Source of the DNA: an uncultured Collinsella sp.
Lineage (GTDB): Bacteria; Actinomycetota; Coriobacteriia; Coriobacteriales; Coriobacteriaceae
Assembly (NCBI GenBank): GCA_900546825.1
Contig: UREE01000092.1
Span: 1 to 5,910, forward strand
Length of the DNA stretch: 5,910 bases
Direction: 5' to 3'
In this document: positions 1 through 5,857 of the stretch, in pieces
Position numbering within the stretch: the stretch's first letter is position 1
Layout: each line of letters opens with the position of its first letter
Position numbers and translations under genes: made by a program
Notes under the pieces: model-generated
Databases searched by the model: none
What the model saw: the letters and a program-made list of their open reading frames with translations, nothing else
What the model was told of the DNA's origin: nothing

Positions 1-35
1 ATGTTTGAGAACTGTGCCTGGAGTATGTGTTGGTA

Positions 36-160
36 GGCCCCGAATCGGTGTTGCCTCCCGGCGCATTCCGCAGGGGGAGCGATATTTTGCAGCACGAAGT
101 GCGTAGCAAAATATCGCCCATGCCCGAGGACGCGCCGGGAGGCAACACCGATTCGGGGCC
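36..160. repeat. Long near-perfect inverted repeat (hairpin/cruciform)
   Basis: Positions 36-64 and 132-160 are perfect reverse complements over 29 bases. Inside them, 79-90 pairs perfectly with 106-117 (12 bp, GCGATATTTTGC), and at the tip GCAC (92-95) pairs with GTGC (99-102) around a GAA loop. A poorly paired internal loop (65-78 against 118-131) separates the outer and middle stems. Just outside, GTATG (23-27) can pair with CATAC (164-168), which would stretch the unit to 23-168. No T-tract follows on either side, so this is not a normal intrinsic terminator. It could be a palindromic mobile or interspersed repeat, a structured RNA, or a structure at the end of an upstream transcript. The sequence does not distinguish these. 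The structure itself is certain; its role is unknown. Confidence 0.9.
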
Positions 161-217
161 GGGCATACGGATTTACCTGCGCATTTACAAATTCGTAAAC
201 TTTTTTGAAAAAAGTGC

Positions 218-247
218 TTGCACAGTTCTCGAATCATAGGTTATTAT
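218..247 (+). promoter_or_regulatory. Promoter of tRNA-Leu
   Basis: A -35 box TTGCAC (218-223) and a -10 box TATTAT (242-247) are separated by 18 bases; TTATTA at 241-246 gives 17. Directly upstream is an A/T palindrome, ACTTTTTTGAAAAAAGT (199-215), placed like an UP element. The same AAAAAAGTNCTTGC block occurs at the two other tRNA promoters in the window. The predicted start is near 254, leaving a leader of about 50 bases before the tRNA. Confidence 0.75.
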
Positions 248-304
248 CTTCCTCGTTGAACGCGCGGGTCCAACAAAACAAACCGCGAATCAACAACATA
301 GCAT

Positions 305-394
305 GTCGGAGTGGCGGAATTGGCAGACGCGCTAGCTTGAGGTGCTAGTGACCGCTTTTTGGTCATGCGGGTTCAAGTCCCGCCTCCGACACCA
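305..394 (+). tRNA. tRNA-Leu (anticodon GAG)
   Basis: The acceptor arms GTCGGAG (305-311) and CTCCGAC (384-390) pair perfectly, followed by discriminator A391 and an encoded CCA (392-394). The anticodon stem CTAGC/GCTAG (332-336, 344-348) encloses loop TTGAGGT with anticodon GAG at 339-341, which reads CUC and CUU leucine codons. A long variable arm, TGACC/GGTCA (349-353, 361-365), marks a class II tRNA, as expected for leucine. The T arm is GCGGG-TTCAAGT-CCCGC. The gene has its own promoter and terminator and appears to be a single-gene unit. Confidence 0.97.
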
Positions 395-405
395 TCGCAT
401 TTGAG

Positions 406-427
406 AAGCCTCTTCGGAGGCTTTTTT
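406..427 (+). terminator. Intrinsic terminator after tRNA-Leu
   Basis: A perfect 7-bp stem, AAGCCTC (406-412) with GAGGCTT (417-423), is capped by the very stable C(UUCG)G tetraloop and runs straight into a T-tract (422-427). It ends only 26 bases before the next start codon, so it lies between the tRNA promoter and the phosphatase gene. Confidence 0.93.
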
Positions 428-440
428 GTTACCGATAGAC

Positions 441-447
441 GGTGAGG
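441..447 (+). promoter_or_regulatory. Ribosome binding site that fixes the phosphatase start
   Basis: GGTGAGG lies 6 bases before ATG 454. The alternative in-frame GTG at 442 sits inside this motif and has only a T-rich tract and GATAGAC before it, with no Shine-Dalgarno sequence. ATG 454 is therefore the preferred start. Confidence 0.7.
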
Positions 448-453
448 TCCACG

Positions 454-2799
454 ATGGAAACGCTTGAACGCAACGAGTGGGCAGACGTTGCCCAACTAGT
501 CGAGATCACGAGCGATGCTGTCATCATCTGCGAGCTCGACGGAACCATTCTGCATGTGAATAATCGCTTACTTGGTTTGATGTGCGAGGAACGCGCCGAC
601 GTCATCGGCGGAGATGTTAAAGACGTCCTGTACTCGTCCGCTTTTGAACGTGCGACGGAACATCGTCTGCCATTTGAAACTGATGGCTCCGAGAACGAAC
701 TGATGCTCAAGCTGAGTGACGGCTCTTTTATTCCCGTCTTGGTTCGTGCGGGCTCCGTAACGCCTCCACACATCTTTGGGCGCCGCGCACCACGTGTCCT
801 GGTGGCGCTTCACAGTATCGAGGAACAGTATTCTCACGACCGGCAACTCAAGCGTGCGCTTTCGGAGCTTAGAGTGGCGAACAAGCGCCTCTCTGGCACG
901 CTCTCGGTCATTATGAGTACCGTGGGCTCCGATGAGCTGCCCAGCCTACTTGATACCGTTTTGAACCAGCTTGTAGGAACGCTCGATGCTTCGGGTGCCG
1001 CTATCTATTTTTCTGAGAGCGGTGGTTTTAAACTTCGCGGTGTTTCCAAGGAGCTGTACGACAGCTACCTTCCTGAGTTTTTGCCGTATGGCGCTGGCAT
1101 TCCGACGTATGTTCTTCGTGAGTCGCGTGCCTGTCGCTTGTCGATTCAACAGGACCTTGAGGGTGATAAGGTCGCCTCCGGTATGTTCATGGATCTGGAC
1201 AATCGTTCTAAGCACCTGTTGCGCATGCAGGATATGCCTCCGTACCGCAGCGAGATCTGTCTTCCCGTTTTTTACGGTACGCAGATCCTTGGCGTGCTGG
1301 AAGTTGGTTGGAAACGCCCTCAGGCACCGCTCGCCTATGACGTTAATGTGCTCGAGGTCATTTGCGATTACCTGTCTATCCAGCTGGTCGGCATGGCATC
1401 GAGCCTTCGCTCCCGTCGCACGGCCGAGCTTGGCCGCTCGCTCAATGTCTTGCGTGACGAGTTGTTTACCTTTCTAGACGATTCCGCCGCGGCTACCCAG
1501 GCGGTATCGTCCGAGATCTGCAATATGCTCAACTGCCATTTTTGCCCTATTGAGTATGACGCCAGTCTGGATTCCTACGTCATAGATTTTGAAGGCGGCA
1601 GTCGCGTTGCTTTGCCGGACGATCCCGAGAAGCTTTTCTTTTCCACGACGGCGCCAGCGGCACGTCTGGGGGCTGGCCCTGATGGCTTTGAGGCATCTGT
1701 TTTGGGCGGCACGAGCGCCGAGGACCTTAAACACGTCCGTATAACTCGCGTTGACGAATCGATGCCTATGGGAGGCTGGCTTAGGGCGCATGGCCTGCCT
1801 TGCCAGGGTCTCTACGTCGACGCCGGCATCGAGGCGGGGCGCCCGCGCTCTGAGGGCGATGGCAAGCACAGTAACGACGCGATCGTTCCTGCTTCTGTTG
1901 CGAAGGGCCCGACGACGCGCGCGCTGCTGCTTCGTGATGGTAGCCAAGAGCCGATTGATGACCTTGAATATGACTACTTGGTGCACTTGGCTCATGACTT
2001 TGAACTGATCTATGAAGGCGAATCTCAAAAGCGTGAGGAGCGCCATATCGCTCAGACCCTTCAGATTGGCATGAGAAATTCACTGGGGGATGTTCCGGGA
2101 ATCGCCGCCGATTCGGTGTACCTGTCGGCCACGAACTCGGCGTTGGTCGGCGGCGATTTCTATACGCTCATCCGTCTTCCCGACGATTGCGCCGTCATGA
2201 TTCTGGGCGATGTGTCTGGCAAAGGCATTGAGGCTGCATCGATGTCCGCGCTCGTCAAGACGGCCCTGACGGCATATGCCTGGGAGGGCGCTGGGCCGGC
2301 CCGCATGGCACGCTCCCTTAACAGCATGCTCATGGGCTTTTCAAGGGTCGAGACGTTCGTGACGGCCTTTATCGCCAAGATTGACCTTAAAGCCGGACGT
2401 GCAACGTATTGTTCGGCGGGCCATCCTCCGACCATGGTCATCAGGCCAGAGTCGATGCCGCTGGGTGGCGGCGAGGCCCGTGGGGGGGAGGTCGAGCTGC
2501 TTGGATGCCAATCGGGGGTAATCGGTGCCTTTGAGAGCATGGTATACGAGACAGGCGTGTTTACGTTCGCTCCTGGTGACATGCTATTTATGTACACCGA
2601 CGGAACAATCGAAGCGCGTGACCGCTCGGGTGCTTTCTTTGGCGAGCAGCGCCTTCGCGACCTTCTGCTCTCTGTCTCGGGTGAGGGCGTGTCGGGCATT
2701 TGCGGCAAGGTCTTGGGCGAGCTTGACCGATTTACCGAATCGGCGCTGGACGATGACATTGCATTGGTGTCCCTTGAGTTTTTACGGGGTCGTTCATAG
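454..2799 (+). CDS. PAS-GAF-SpoIIE/RsbU family serine phosphatase
   Basis: A 781-residue cytoplasmic regulator with no signal peptide or membrane segment. A PAS-like sensor (about residues 10-125) leads through a charged, helix-prone linker (125-155) to a GAF-like domain (about 160-315). A region at 325-525 could be a second, divergent GAF; it contains CHFC (361-364) and I cannot name it with confidence. The C-terminal PP2C domain (about 535-778) keeps the metal-binding motifs: VGGDFY (565-570), GDVSGKG (585-591), SAGHPP (654-659), YTDG (714-717) and DDDIA (766-770). In this family such phosphatases remove phosphate from a serine on a SpoIIAA/RsbV-type STAS protein, and the next gene encodes exactly that domain. 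The catalytic core looks intact. Substrate and sensed signal are inferred. No promoter is evident between the tRNA-Leu terminator and this gene. Confidence 0.93.
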   Translation: METLERNEWADVAQLVEITSDAVIICELDGTILHVNNRLLGLMCEERADVIGGDVKDVLYSSAFERATEHRLPFETDGSENELMLKLSDGSFIPVLVRAGSVTPPHIFGRRAPRVLVALHSIEEQYSHDRQLKRALSELRVANKRLSGTLSVIMSTVGSDELPSLLDTVLNQLVGTLDASGAAIYFSESGGFKLRGVSKELYDSYLPEFLPYGAGIPTYVLRESRACRLSIQQDLEGDKVASGMFMDLDNRSKHLLRMQDMPPYRSEICLPVFYGTQILGVLEVGWKRPQAPLAYDVNVLEVICDYLSIQLVGMASSLRSRRTAELGRSLNVLRDELFTFLDDSAAATQAVSSEICNMLNCHFCPIEYDASLDSYVIDFEGGSRVALPDDPEKLFFSTTAPAARLGAGPDGFEASVLGGTSAEDLKHVRITRVDESMPMGGWLRAHGLPCQGLYVDAGIEAGRPRSEGDGKHSNDAIVPASVAKGPTTRALLLRDGSQEPIDDLEYDYLVHLAHDFELIYEGESQKREERHIAQTLQIGMRNSLGDVPGIAADSVYLSATNSALVGGDFYTLIRLPDDCAVMILGDVSGKGIEAASMSALVKTALTAYAWEGAGPARMARSLNSMLMGFSRVETFVTAFIAKIDLKAGRATYCSAGHPPTMVIRPESMPLGGGEARGGEVELLGCQSGVIGAFESMVYETGVFTFAPGDMLFMYTDGTIEARDRSGAFFGEQRLRDLLLSVSGEGVSGICGKVLGELDRFTESALDDDIALVSLEFLRGRS

Positions 2800-2877
2800 A
2801 CGACGCTGGGCGGGCTGAATCCGTACGGTTGGGGAAACGAATGCATCGAGTGGGCTTTTTTGGGGAACCATGGTCGT

Positions 2878-3624
2878 ATGAATGAGTGGAATGACATAGT
2901 GGTTTTGACGCCACCAGGCGATATCGACATCGCCACGGTGCCTGCGCTGCGTCGGCGGTTGGATGCTTTGATTGGCCGCGGCGTGCGTCGTGTCGTCATC
3001 AACTGCCAGGCTGTTAGCTTTATCGATTCGACGGGCTTGGCATTCCTGCTTACGCGCGCTCGTGAGCTCATGAGGCGAGAAGGCCTGCTTTCGCTCGTCA
3101 ATGCATCAGGTGAAGTTGTTCGCTTTTTGGAGATTGCCCGTCTTGTCGATATTCTTCATGTCGCGGGGCCGGCACGGGAGTCTATTCCCGCCATTCCGGT
3201 GGGGGAGCTGCCTCGCTGGAGTAAGAGCGTCGAGGTCCGTCAGGGTATCGAGAATCTTCCATACTACCGACATCGCATCGCCGAACTCCTTGAATCGCTT
3301 CCGTTGCGCCGTGACGAGCGCTACGATGTCGCGTTGGCGTCGGGGGAGGCGCTGGGTAATGCCTATGACCATGCGGGCGGTATCGGGTGCGTCCTGACGG
3401 TTCAGGCCTATGGCGATCGCGTTGTGGTTGAGGTGCTTGATCGAGGTGCCGGCTATTCTATCGATGAAACGAGCGAACCGGTCGCATCAGAGGAGCGCGG
3501 CCGTGGTATCAAGCTTATGCGTATGCTCGTCGATAACGTGGAGGTTGCTCGTCGTACGGACGGCGCCGGCACGCGCGTGCAGATGGTGAAGCTGTTTAGC
3601 GGAGCGCTGGAGTCGTGTGCCTAG
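2878..3624 (+). CDS. Fused STAS antagonist and RsbW/SpoIIAB-like ATPase
   Basis: A 248-residue soluble protein with two halves that are usually separate genes. Residues 5-98 form an anti-sigma-factor-antagonist STAS domain; FIDSTG (48-53) places S51 at the serine phosphorylated in RsbV and SpoIIAA. Residues about 115-240 form a GHKL/HATPase domain of the anti-sigma kinase type: N-box E157-x3-N161-x3-H165, D188-R-G-A-G192 (G1) and GRG (208-210) in the ATP lid. In the classical switch the kinase phosphorylates the STAS serine or binds a sigma factor, and the upstream phosphatase reverses the phosphorylation. The gene lies 78 bases after the phosphatase on the same strand, probably as one operon. 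ATG 2878 is preferred, with GGGG at 2862-2865 a rather distant 12 bases upstream; TTG 2860 would add six residues. The reading frame is unbroken across both domains, so this is not a simple overlap of two genes. Confidence 0.9.
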   Translation: MNEWNDIVVLTPPGDIDIATVPALRRRLDALIGRGVRRVVINCQAVSFIDSTGLAFLLTRARELMRREGLLSLVNASGEVVRFLEIARLVDILHVAGPARESIPAIPVGELPRWSKSVEVRQGIENLPYYRHRIAELLESLPLRRDERYDVALASGEALGNAYDHAGGIGCVLTVQAYGDRVVVEVLDRGAGYSIDETSEPVASEERGRGIKLMRMLVDNVEVARRTDGAGTRVQMVKLFSGALESCA

Positions 3625-3688
3625 CCAATCGCTTTAGCGCGTTTAGCTACTAAGAACATGCGGCAGACAAGTTTTTTGAAAAAAGTAC

Positions 3689-3717
3689 TTGCGTCTTTTG
3701 GACAACTCGCGTAAATT
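3689..3717 (+). promoter_or_regulatory. Promoter of first tRNA-Gly
   Basis: The -35 box TTGCGT (3689-3694) and -10 box TAAATT (3712-3717) are separated by 17 bases. A T6-G-A6 palindrome (3672-3684) lies directly upstream, within the shared AAAAAAGTNCTTGC block (3679-3692). The predicted start near 3724 leaves a leader of only about six bases before the tRNA. Confidence 0.8.
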
Positions 3718-3729
3718 AATAACCCGCAA

Positions 3730-3805
3730 GCGGACATGGCTCAGTTGGTAGAGCACAACCTTGCCAAGGTTGGGGTCGCGGGTTCGAGCCCCGTTGTCCG
3801 CTCCA
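3730..3805 (+). tRNA. tRNA-Gly (anticodon GCC), copy 1
   Basis: The acceptor arms GCGGACA (3730-3736) and TGTCCGC (3795-3801) pair perfectly, followed by discriminator T3802 and an encoded CCA (3803-3805). The anticodon stem CAACC/GGTTG encloses loop TTGCCAA with anticodon GCC at 3763-3765, which reads GGC and GGU. The T arm is GCGGG-TTCGAGC-CCCGT with one G-U pair. The gene has its own promoter and terminator. A second copy starts at 5858, on the far side of the glucosidase gene. Confidence 0.97.
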
Positions 3806-3813
3806 AACGCAGC

Positions 3814-3843
3814 AGCCCGACTACTACGGTAGCCGGGCTTTTT
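3814..3843 (+). terminator. Intrinsic terminator after tRNA-Gly copy 1
   Basis: AGCCCGACTAC (3814-3824) pairs with GTAGCCGGGCT (3829-3839), with one A-C mismatch. The loop is C(UACG)G, a stable UNCG-family tetraloop, and a run of five T (3839-3843) follows. It closes the tRNA unit and separates it from the glucosidase. Confidence 0.9.
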
Positions 3844-3953
3844 CGTACCCATCGCTTGGGCTCGAACCTGAGAGGGAGCGAGCGTTTTGGGTCGTGGCTG
3901 TGGCGTTGTTTGCCGTGAATGTTCGCTTTGGGCGTATCATCGTGGGCATCTCG

Positions 3954-3959
3954 TATAAC
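3954..3959 (+). promoter_or_regulatory. Possible -10 box for the glucosidase gene
   Basis: TATAAC is the best -10-like hexamer between the upstream terminator and ATG 3984. No convincing -35 box sits 16-18 bases before it; TTGGGC at 3928-3933 is 20 bases away. TATCAT (3935-3940) with TTGCCG (3910-3915) is a weaker alternative with a 19-base spacer. The terminator upstream means a promoter is expected in this stretch, but its exact position is a guess. Confidence 0.3.
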
Positions 3960-3967
3960 CTCGTTGC

Positions 3968-3974
3968 AAGGGAG
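3968..3974 (+). promoter_or_regulatory. Ribosome binding site that fixes the glucosidase start
   Basis: AAGGGAG lies 9 bases before ATG 3984. The frame is open back to a GTG at 3894, but that codon has no Shine-Dalgarno sequence and the extra 30 residues precede the conserved start of the GH13 domain. ATG 3984 is therefore preferred. Confidence 0.8.
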
Positions 3975-3983
3975 ATACGCCCC

Positions 3984-5717
3984 ATGGCTACAGAAAAGTC
4001 TTCTTCGCGCTCATGGATGTCCGACGCCGCGATCTATCAGGTCTACCCGCGCTCGTTTAAGGATTCGACTGGTTCGGGTTTGGGCGATATCGCGGGCATT
4101 ACCCAGCAGATGGACTATCTTGAGCGGCTGGGTATCGAGGCCATCTGGTTGAGCCCGTTTTACCCATCGCCTCTTGTCGATGGTGGCTATGATGTGGCGG
4201 ACTACTGCGATGTCGACCCACGTCTCGGCTCGCTTGACGACTTCGATGACATGATCGCTGCGGCTCATGCGCGCGGCATCAAGGTCATCGTCGACATCGT
4301 GCCTAACCATTCATCCAACCAGCACCCCTGGTTCAAAGCCGCTCTTGCCGCCGGCCCCGGATCGCCCGAGCGCGCCCGTTATATCTTCCGCGATGGTCGC
4401 GGCGAGCACGGCGAGCTGCCTCCCACCAATTGGAATGCCAACTTTGGCGGCCCCGCCTGGACGCGTGTTGCGGACGGTCAGTGGTATCTGCACATGTTTA
4501 CGCCCGAGCAGCCGGACTTCGACTGGTCATGCTCCGAGGTTCACGCGTTCTTTTGCGACGTCCTGGCGTTTTGGAGCGATCGAGGCGTCGATGGCTTTCG
4601 CATTGATGTGGCGCACGGTCTTGCCAAGGATCTCGACCGCGATGACCTCGACCGGTGGCATCTCGCCGAGGGCGATGACATGGTTGACGACGGCACCCAT
4701 CCGCTGTGGGACCGCAACGAGGTCCACGAGATCTATCGCGAGTGGCGCCGCGTGTTCGACCGCTATAATCCGCCGCGCAGCGCCGTTGCCGAGGCGTGGG
4801 TGCTGCCCGAGCGCCAGTATCTCTACGTGCGTCCCAGCGAGCTTGGCCAGACATTCAACTTTGAGTTCGCCAAGGCCACTTGGACCTATGATGACATGCA
4901 CGCTGCAATTGAGAAGGGCTTGAAGGCGGCCATCGAATCCGATTCCGCCTCGACCTGGGTACTCTCCAACCACGACGTGCCGCGCGTGGCGACACGCTAT
5001 GCCCTGCCGCAAATCAATGCGACGCGCTACCATCAGATTGCGCTCGACTGGCTCTTACGCGACGGGTCGTCTTATGACGAGGACCGTGAACTCGGTGAGC
5101 GCCGCGCGCGGGCGGCCCTTTTGCTTGAGTTGGCGCTTCCGGGCTCGGCATACGTGTATCAGGGTGAGGAGCTCGGCCTTTTTGAGGTGGCTGACATCCC
5201 GTGGGCTGCACTCGAAGATCCCACTGCGACCAATACGCACGGACCGAAGCGCGAGAAGGGGCGCGACGGCTGTCGTGTGCCCCTGCCGTGGGTGGCGGCG
5301 GACGATCCCGTGCAGGGCGGATCGTTTGGGTTTTCACCGGCGGACGCCGATGCGGCGCCCCATCTGCCGCAGCCTGCATGGTTTTCCGATTACGCTGCCG
5401 ATAGGGAAGAAGCGGACCCGACATCGATGCTTGCGCTCTATCGCGACGCCCTCTGGCTGCGGCGCAAGCTGCGCGGGTGCGCCAACGATCTTGCGTGGCT
5501 CGATCTTGACGGGCGCACCGGCCTTGCGGATGGCGCCGAGGGCGCTGAGGGCGGCGTCATCGCCTATCGCCGCGACAATGGCTGGGCGTGTGTGACGAAC
5601 TTCGGTGCAGCACCTGTGGAGCCGCCGGCGGGCAGGGCCCTGCTCACCTCATCGCCGCTTGTAGACGGTAGGCTCGCGCAGGACAGCTCTGCCTGGATCA
5701 TGCTCGGTGAGATGTAA
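3984..5717 (+). CDS. GH13 alpha-glucosidase (oligo-1,6-glucosidase-like)
   Basis: A 577-residue enzyme of normal family length with no signal peptide, so presumably cytoplasmic. It would release glucose from the non-reducing end of short alpha-glucosides. The N-terminal AIYQVYPRSF (16-25) is the usual start of the barrel. GH13 regions are intact: DIVPNH (104-109), QPDFDW (176-181), FRIDVAHG (205-212) with nucleophile D208, E270 in VAEAW as acid/base, and SNHD (328-331) with D331. QGEELGL (393-399) is also typical. The residue after the nucleophile is Val209; in the Bacillus and yeast enzymes valine there goes with alpha-1,6 preference and threonine with alpha-1,4, so isomaltose-type substrates are possible, though this actinobacterial clade may not follow that rule. 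GH13_30 is my best guess for the subfamily. No transporter or regulator gene is in the window. Confidence 0.95.
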   Translation: MATEKSSSRSWMSDAAIYQVYPRSFKDSTGSGLGDIAGITQQMDYLERLGIEAIWLSPFYPSPLVDGGYDVADYCDVDPRLGSLDDFDDMIAAAHARGIKVIVDIVPNHSSNQHPWFKAALAAGPGSPERARYIFRDGRGEHGELPPTNWNANFGGPAWTRVADGQWYLHMFTPEQPDFDWSCSEVHAFFCDVLAFWSDRGVDGFRIDVAHGLAKDLDRDDLDRWHLAEGDDMVDDGTHPLWDRNEVHEIYREWRRVFDRYNPPRSAVAEAWVLPERQYLYVRPSELGQTFNFEFAKATWTYDDMHAAIEKGLKAAIESDSASTWVLSNHDVPRVATRYALPQINATRYHQIALDWLLRDGSSYDEDRELGERRARAALLLELALPGSAYVYQGEELGLFEVADIPWAALEDPTATNTHGPKREKGRDGCRVPLPWVAADDPVQGGSFGFSPADADAAPHLPQPAWFSDYAADREEADPTSMLALYRDALWLRRKLRGCANDLAWLDLDGRTGLADGAEGAEGGVIAYRRDNGWACVTNFGAAPVEPPAGRALLTSSPLVDGRLAQDSSAWIMLGEM

Positions 5718-5768
5718 GGGCCTCTTGCGGCGAGCTTGCGTTTGCCTACACCTTCCGTGGTGGCTGAT

Positions 5769-5805
5769 GTTTTCGCGAGGTTCGCGAGGGTATCGCAAAA
5801 CTTTT
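5769..5805 (+). terminator. Weak terminator-like hairpin after the glucosidase
   Basis: GTTTT (5769-5773) plus GCGA (5775-5778) can pair with TCGC (5793-5796) plus AAAAC (5797-5801), with C5774 bulged; four T follow (5802-5805). A competing fold pairs CGCGA (5774-5778) with TCGCG (5782-5786). The stem is A/T-rich at its base and the T-tract is short, so termination here is only a possibility. Confidence 0.3.
5772..5789. repeat. Two tandem copies of TTCGCGAGG
   Basis: TTCGCGAGG occurs at 5772-5780 and again at 5781-5789 without a gap. Each copy contains the self-complementary TCGCGA. It lies 28 bases upstream of the -35 box of the second tRNA-Gly and could be a paired protein-binding site or part of a terminator. 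No function can be assigned. Confidence 0.6.
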
Positions 5806-5816
5806 CAAAAAAGTTC

Positions 5817-5845
5817 TTGCATAGGATGCGGGTATCACGTAAGAT
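5817..5845 (+). promoter_or_regulatory. Promoter of second tRNA-Gly
   Basis: The -35 box TTGCAT (5817-5822) and -10 box TAAGAT (5840-5845) are separated by 17 bases. The shared AAAAAAGTNCTTGC block lies at 5807-5820, inside a palindrome AACTTTT/AAAAGTT (5799-5805, 5809-5815). The spacing to the tRNA (12 bases after the -10 box) is the same as at the first tRNA-Gly. Confidence 0.8.
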
Positions 5846-5857
5846 TAATCCTCGTAA

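Noticed and set aside
1..36. Possible tail of an upstream gene ending in TAG at 34-36
   Set aside because: Only eleven codons are visible and no other evidence supports coding, so it cannot be told from intergenic sequence.
27..239. 70-codon open frame on the + strand
   Set aside because: It runs through both arms of the palindrome and over the tRNA-Leu promoter, has no ribosome binding site, and its product resembles nothing I recognise.
1474..2046. 190-codon open frame on the - strand
   Set aside because: It is antisense to the middle of the phosphatase gene, with no recognisable domain or ribosome binding site.
2851..2865. GGGCTTTTTT as a terminator between phosphatase and STAS-ATPase genes
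   Set aside because: No complementary 5' arm is present upstream in the 78-base spacer, so no stem can form. The two genes are more likely cotranscribed.
2160..3101. 313-codon open frame on the - strand
   Set aside because: It lies antisense across the phosphatase catalytic domain and the STAS domain, whose + strand motifs are clear. It is serine-, arginine- and proline-rich, as expected for a shadow frame.
3643..3852. - strand open frame containing LYQLSHVRLR
   Set aside because: This is the antisense translation of tRNA-Gly, a well-known source of false protein annotations. The same peptide appears at 5564-5884 opposite the second copy.
3894..3983. 30-residue hydrophobic N-terminal extension of the glucosidase, resembling a signal peptide
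   Set aside because: GTG 3894 has no Shine-Dalgarno sequence, while ATG 3984 has AAGGGAG at good spacing and begins just before the conserved GH13 domain.
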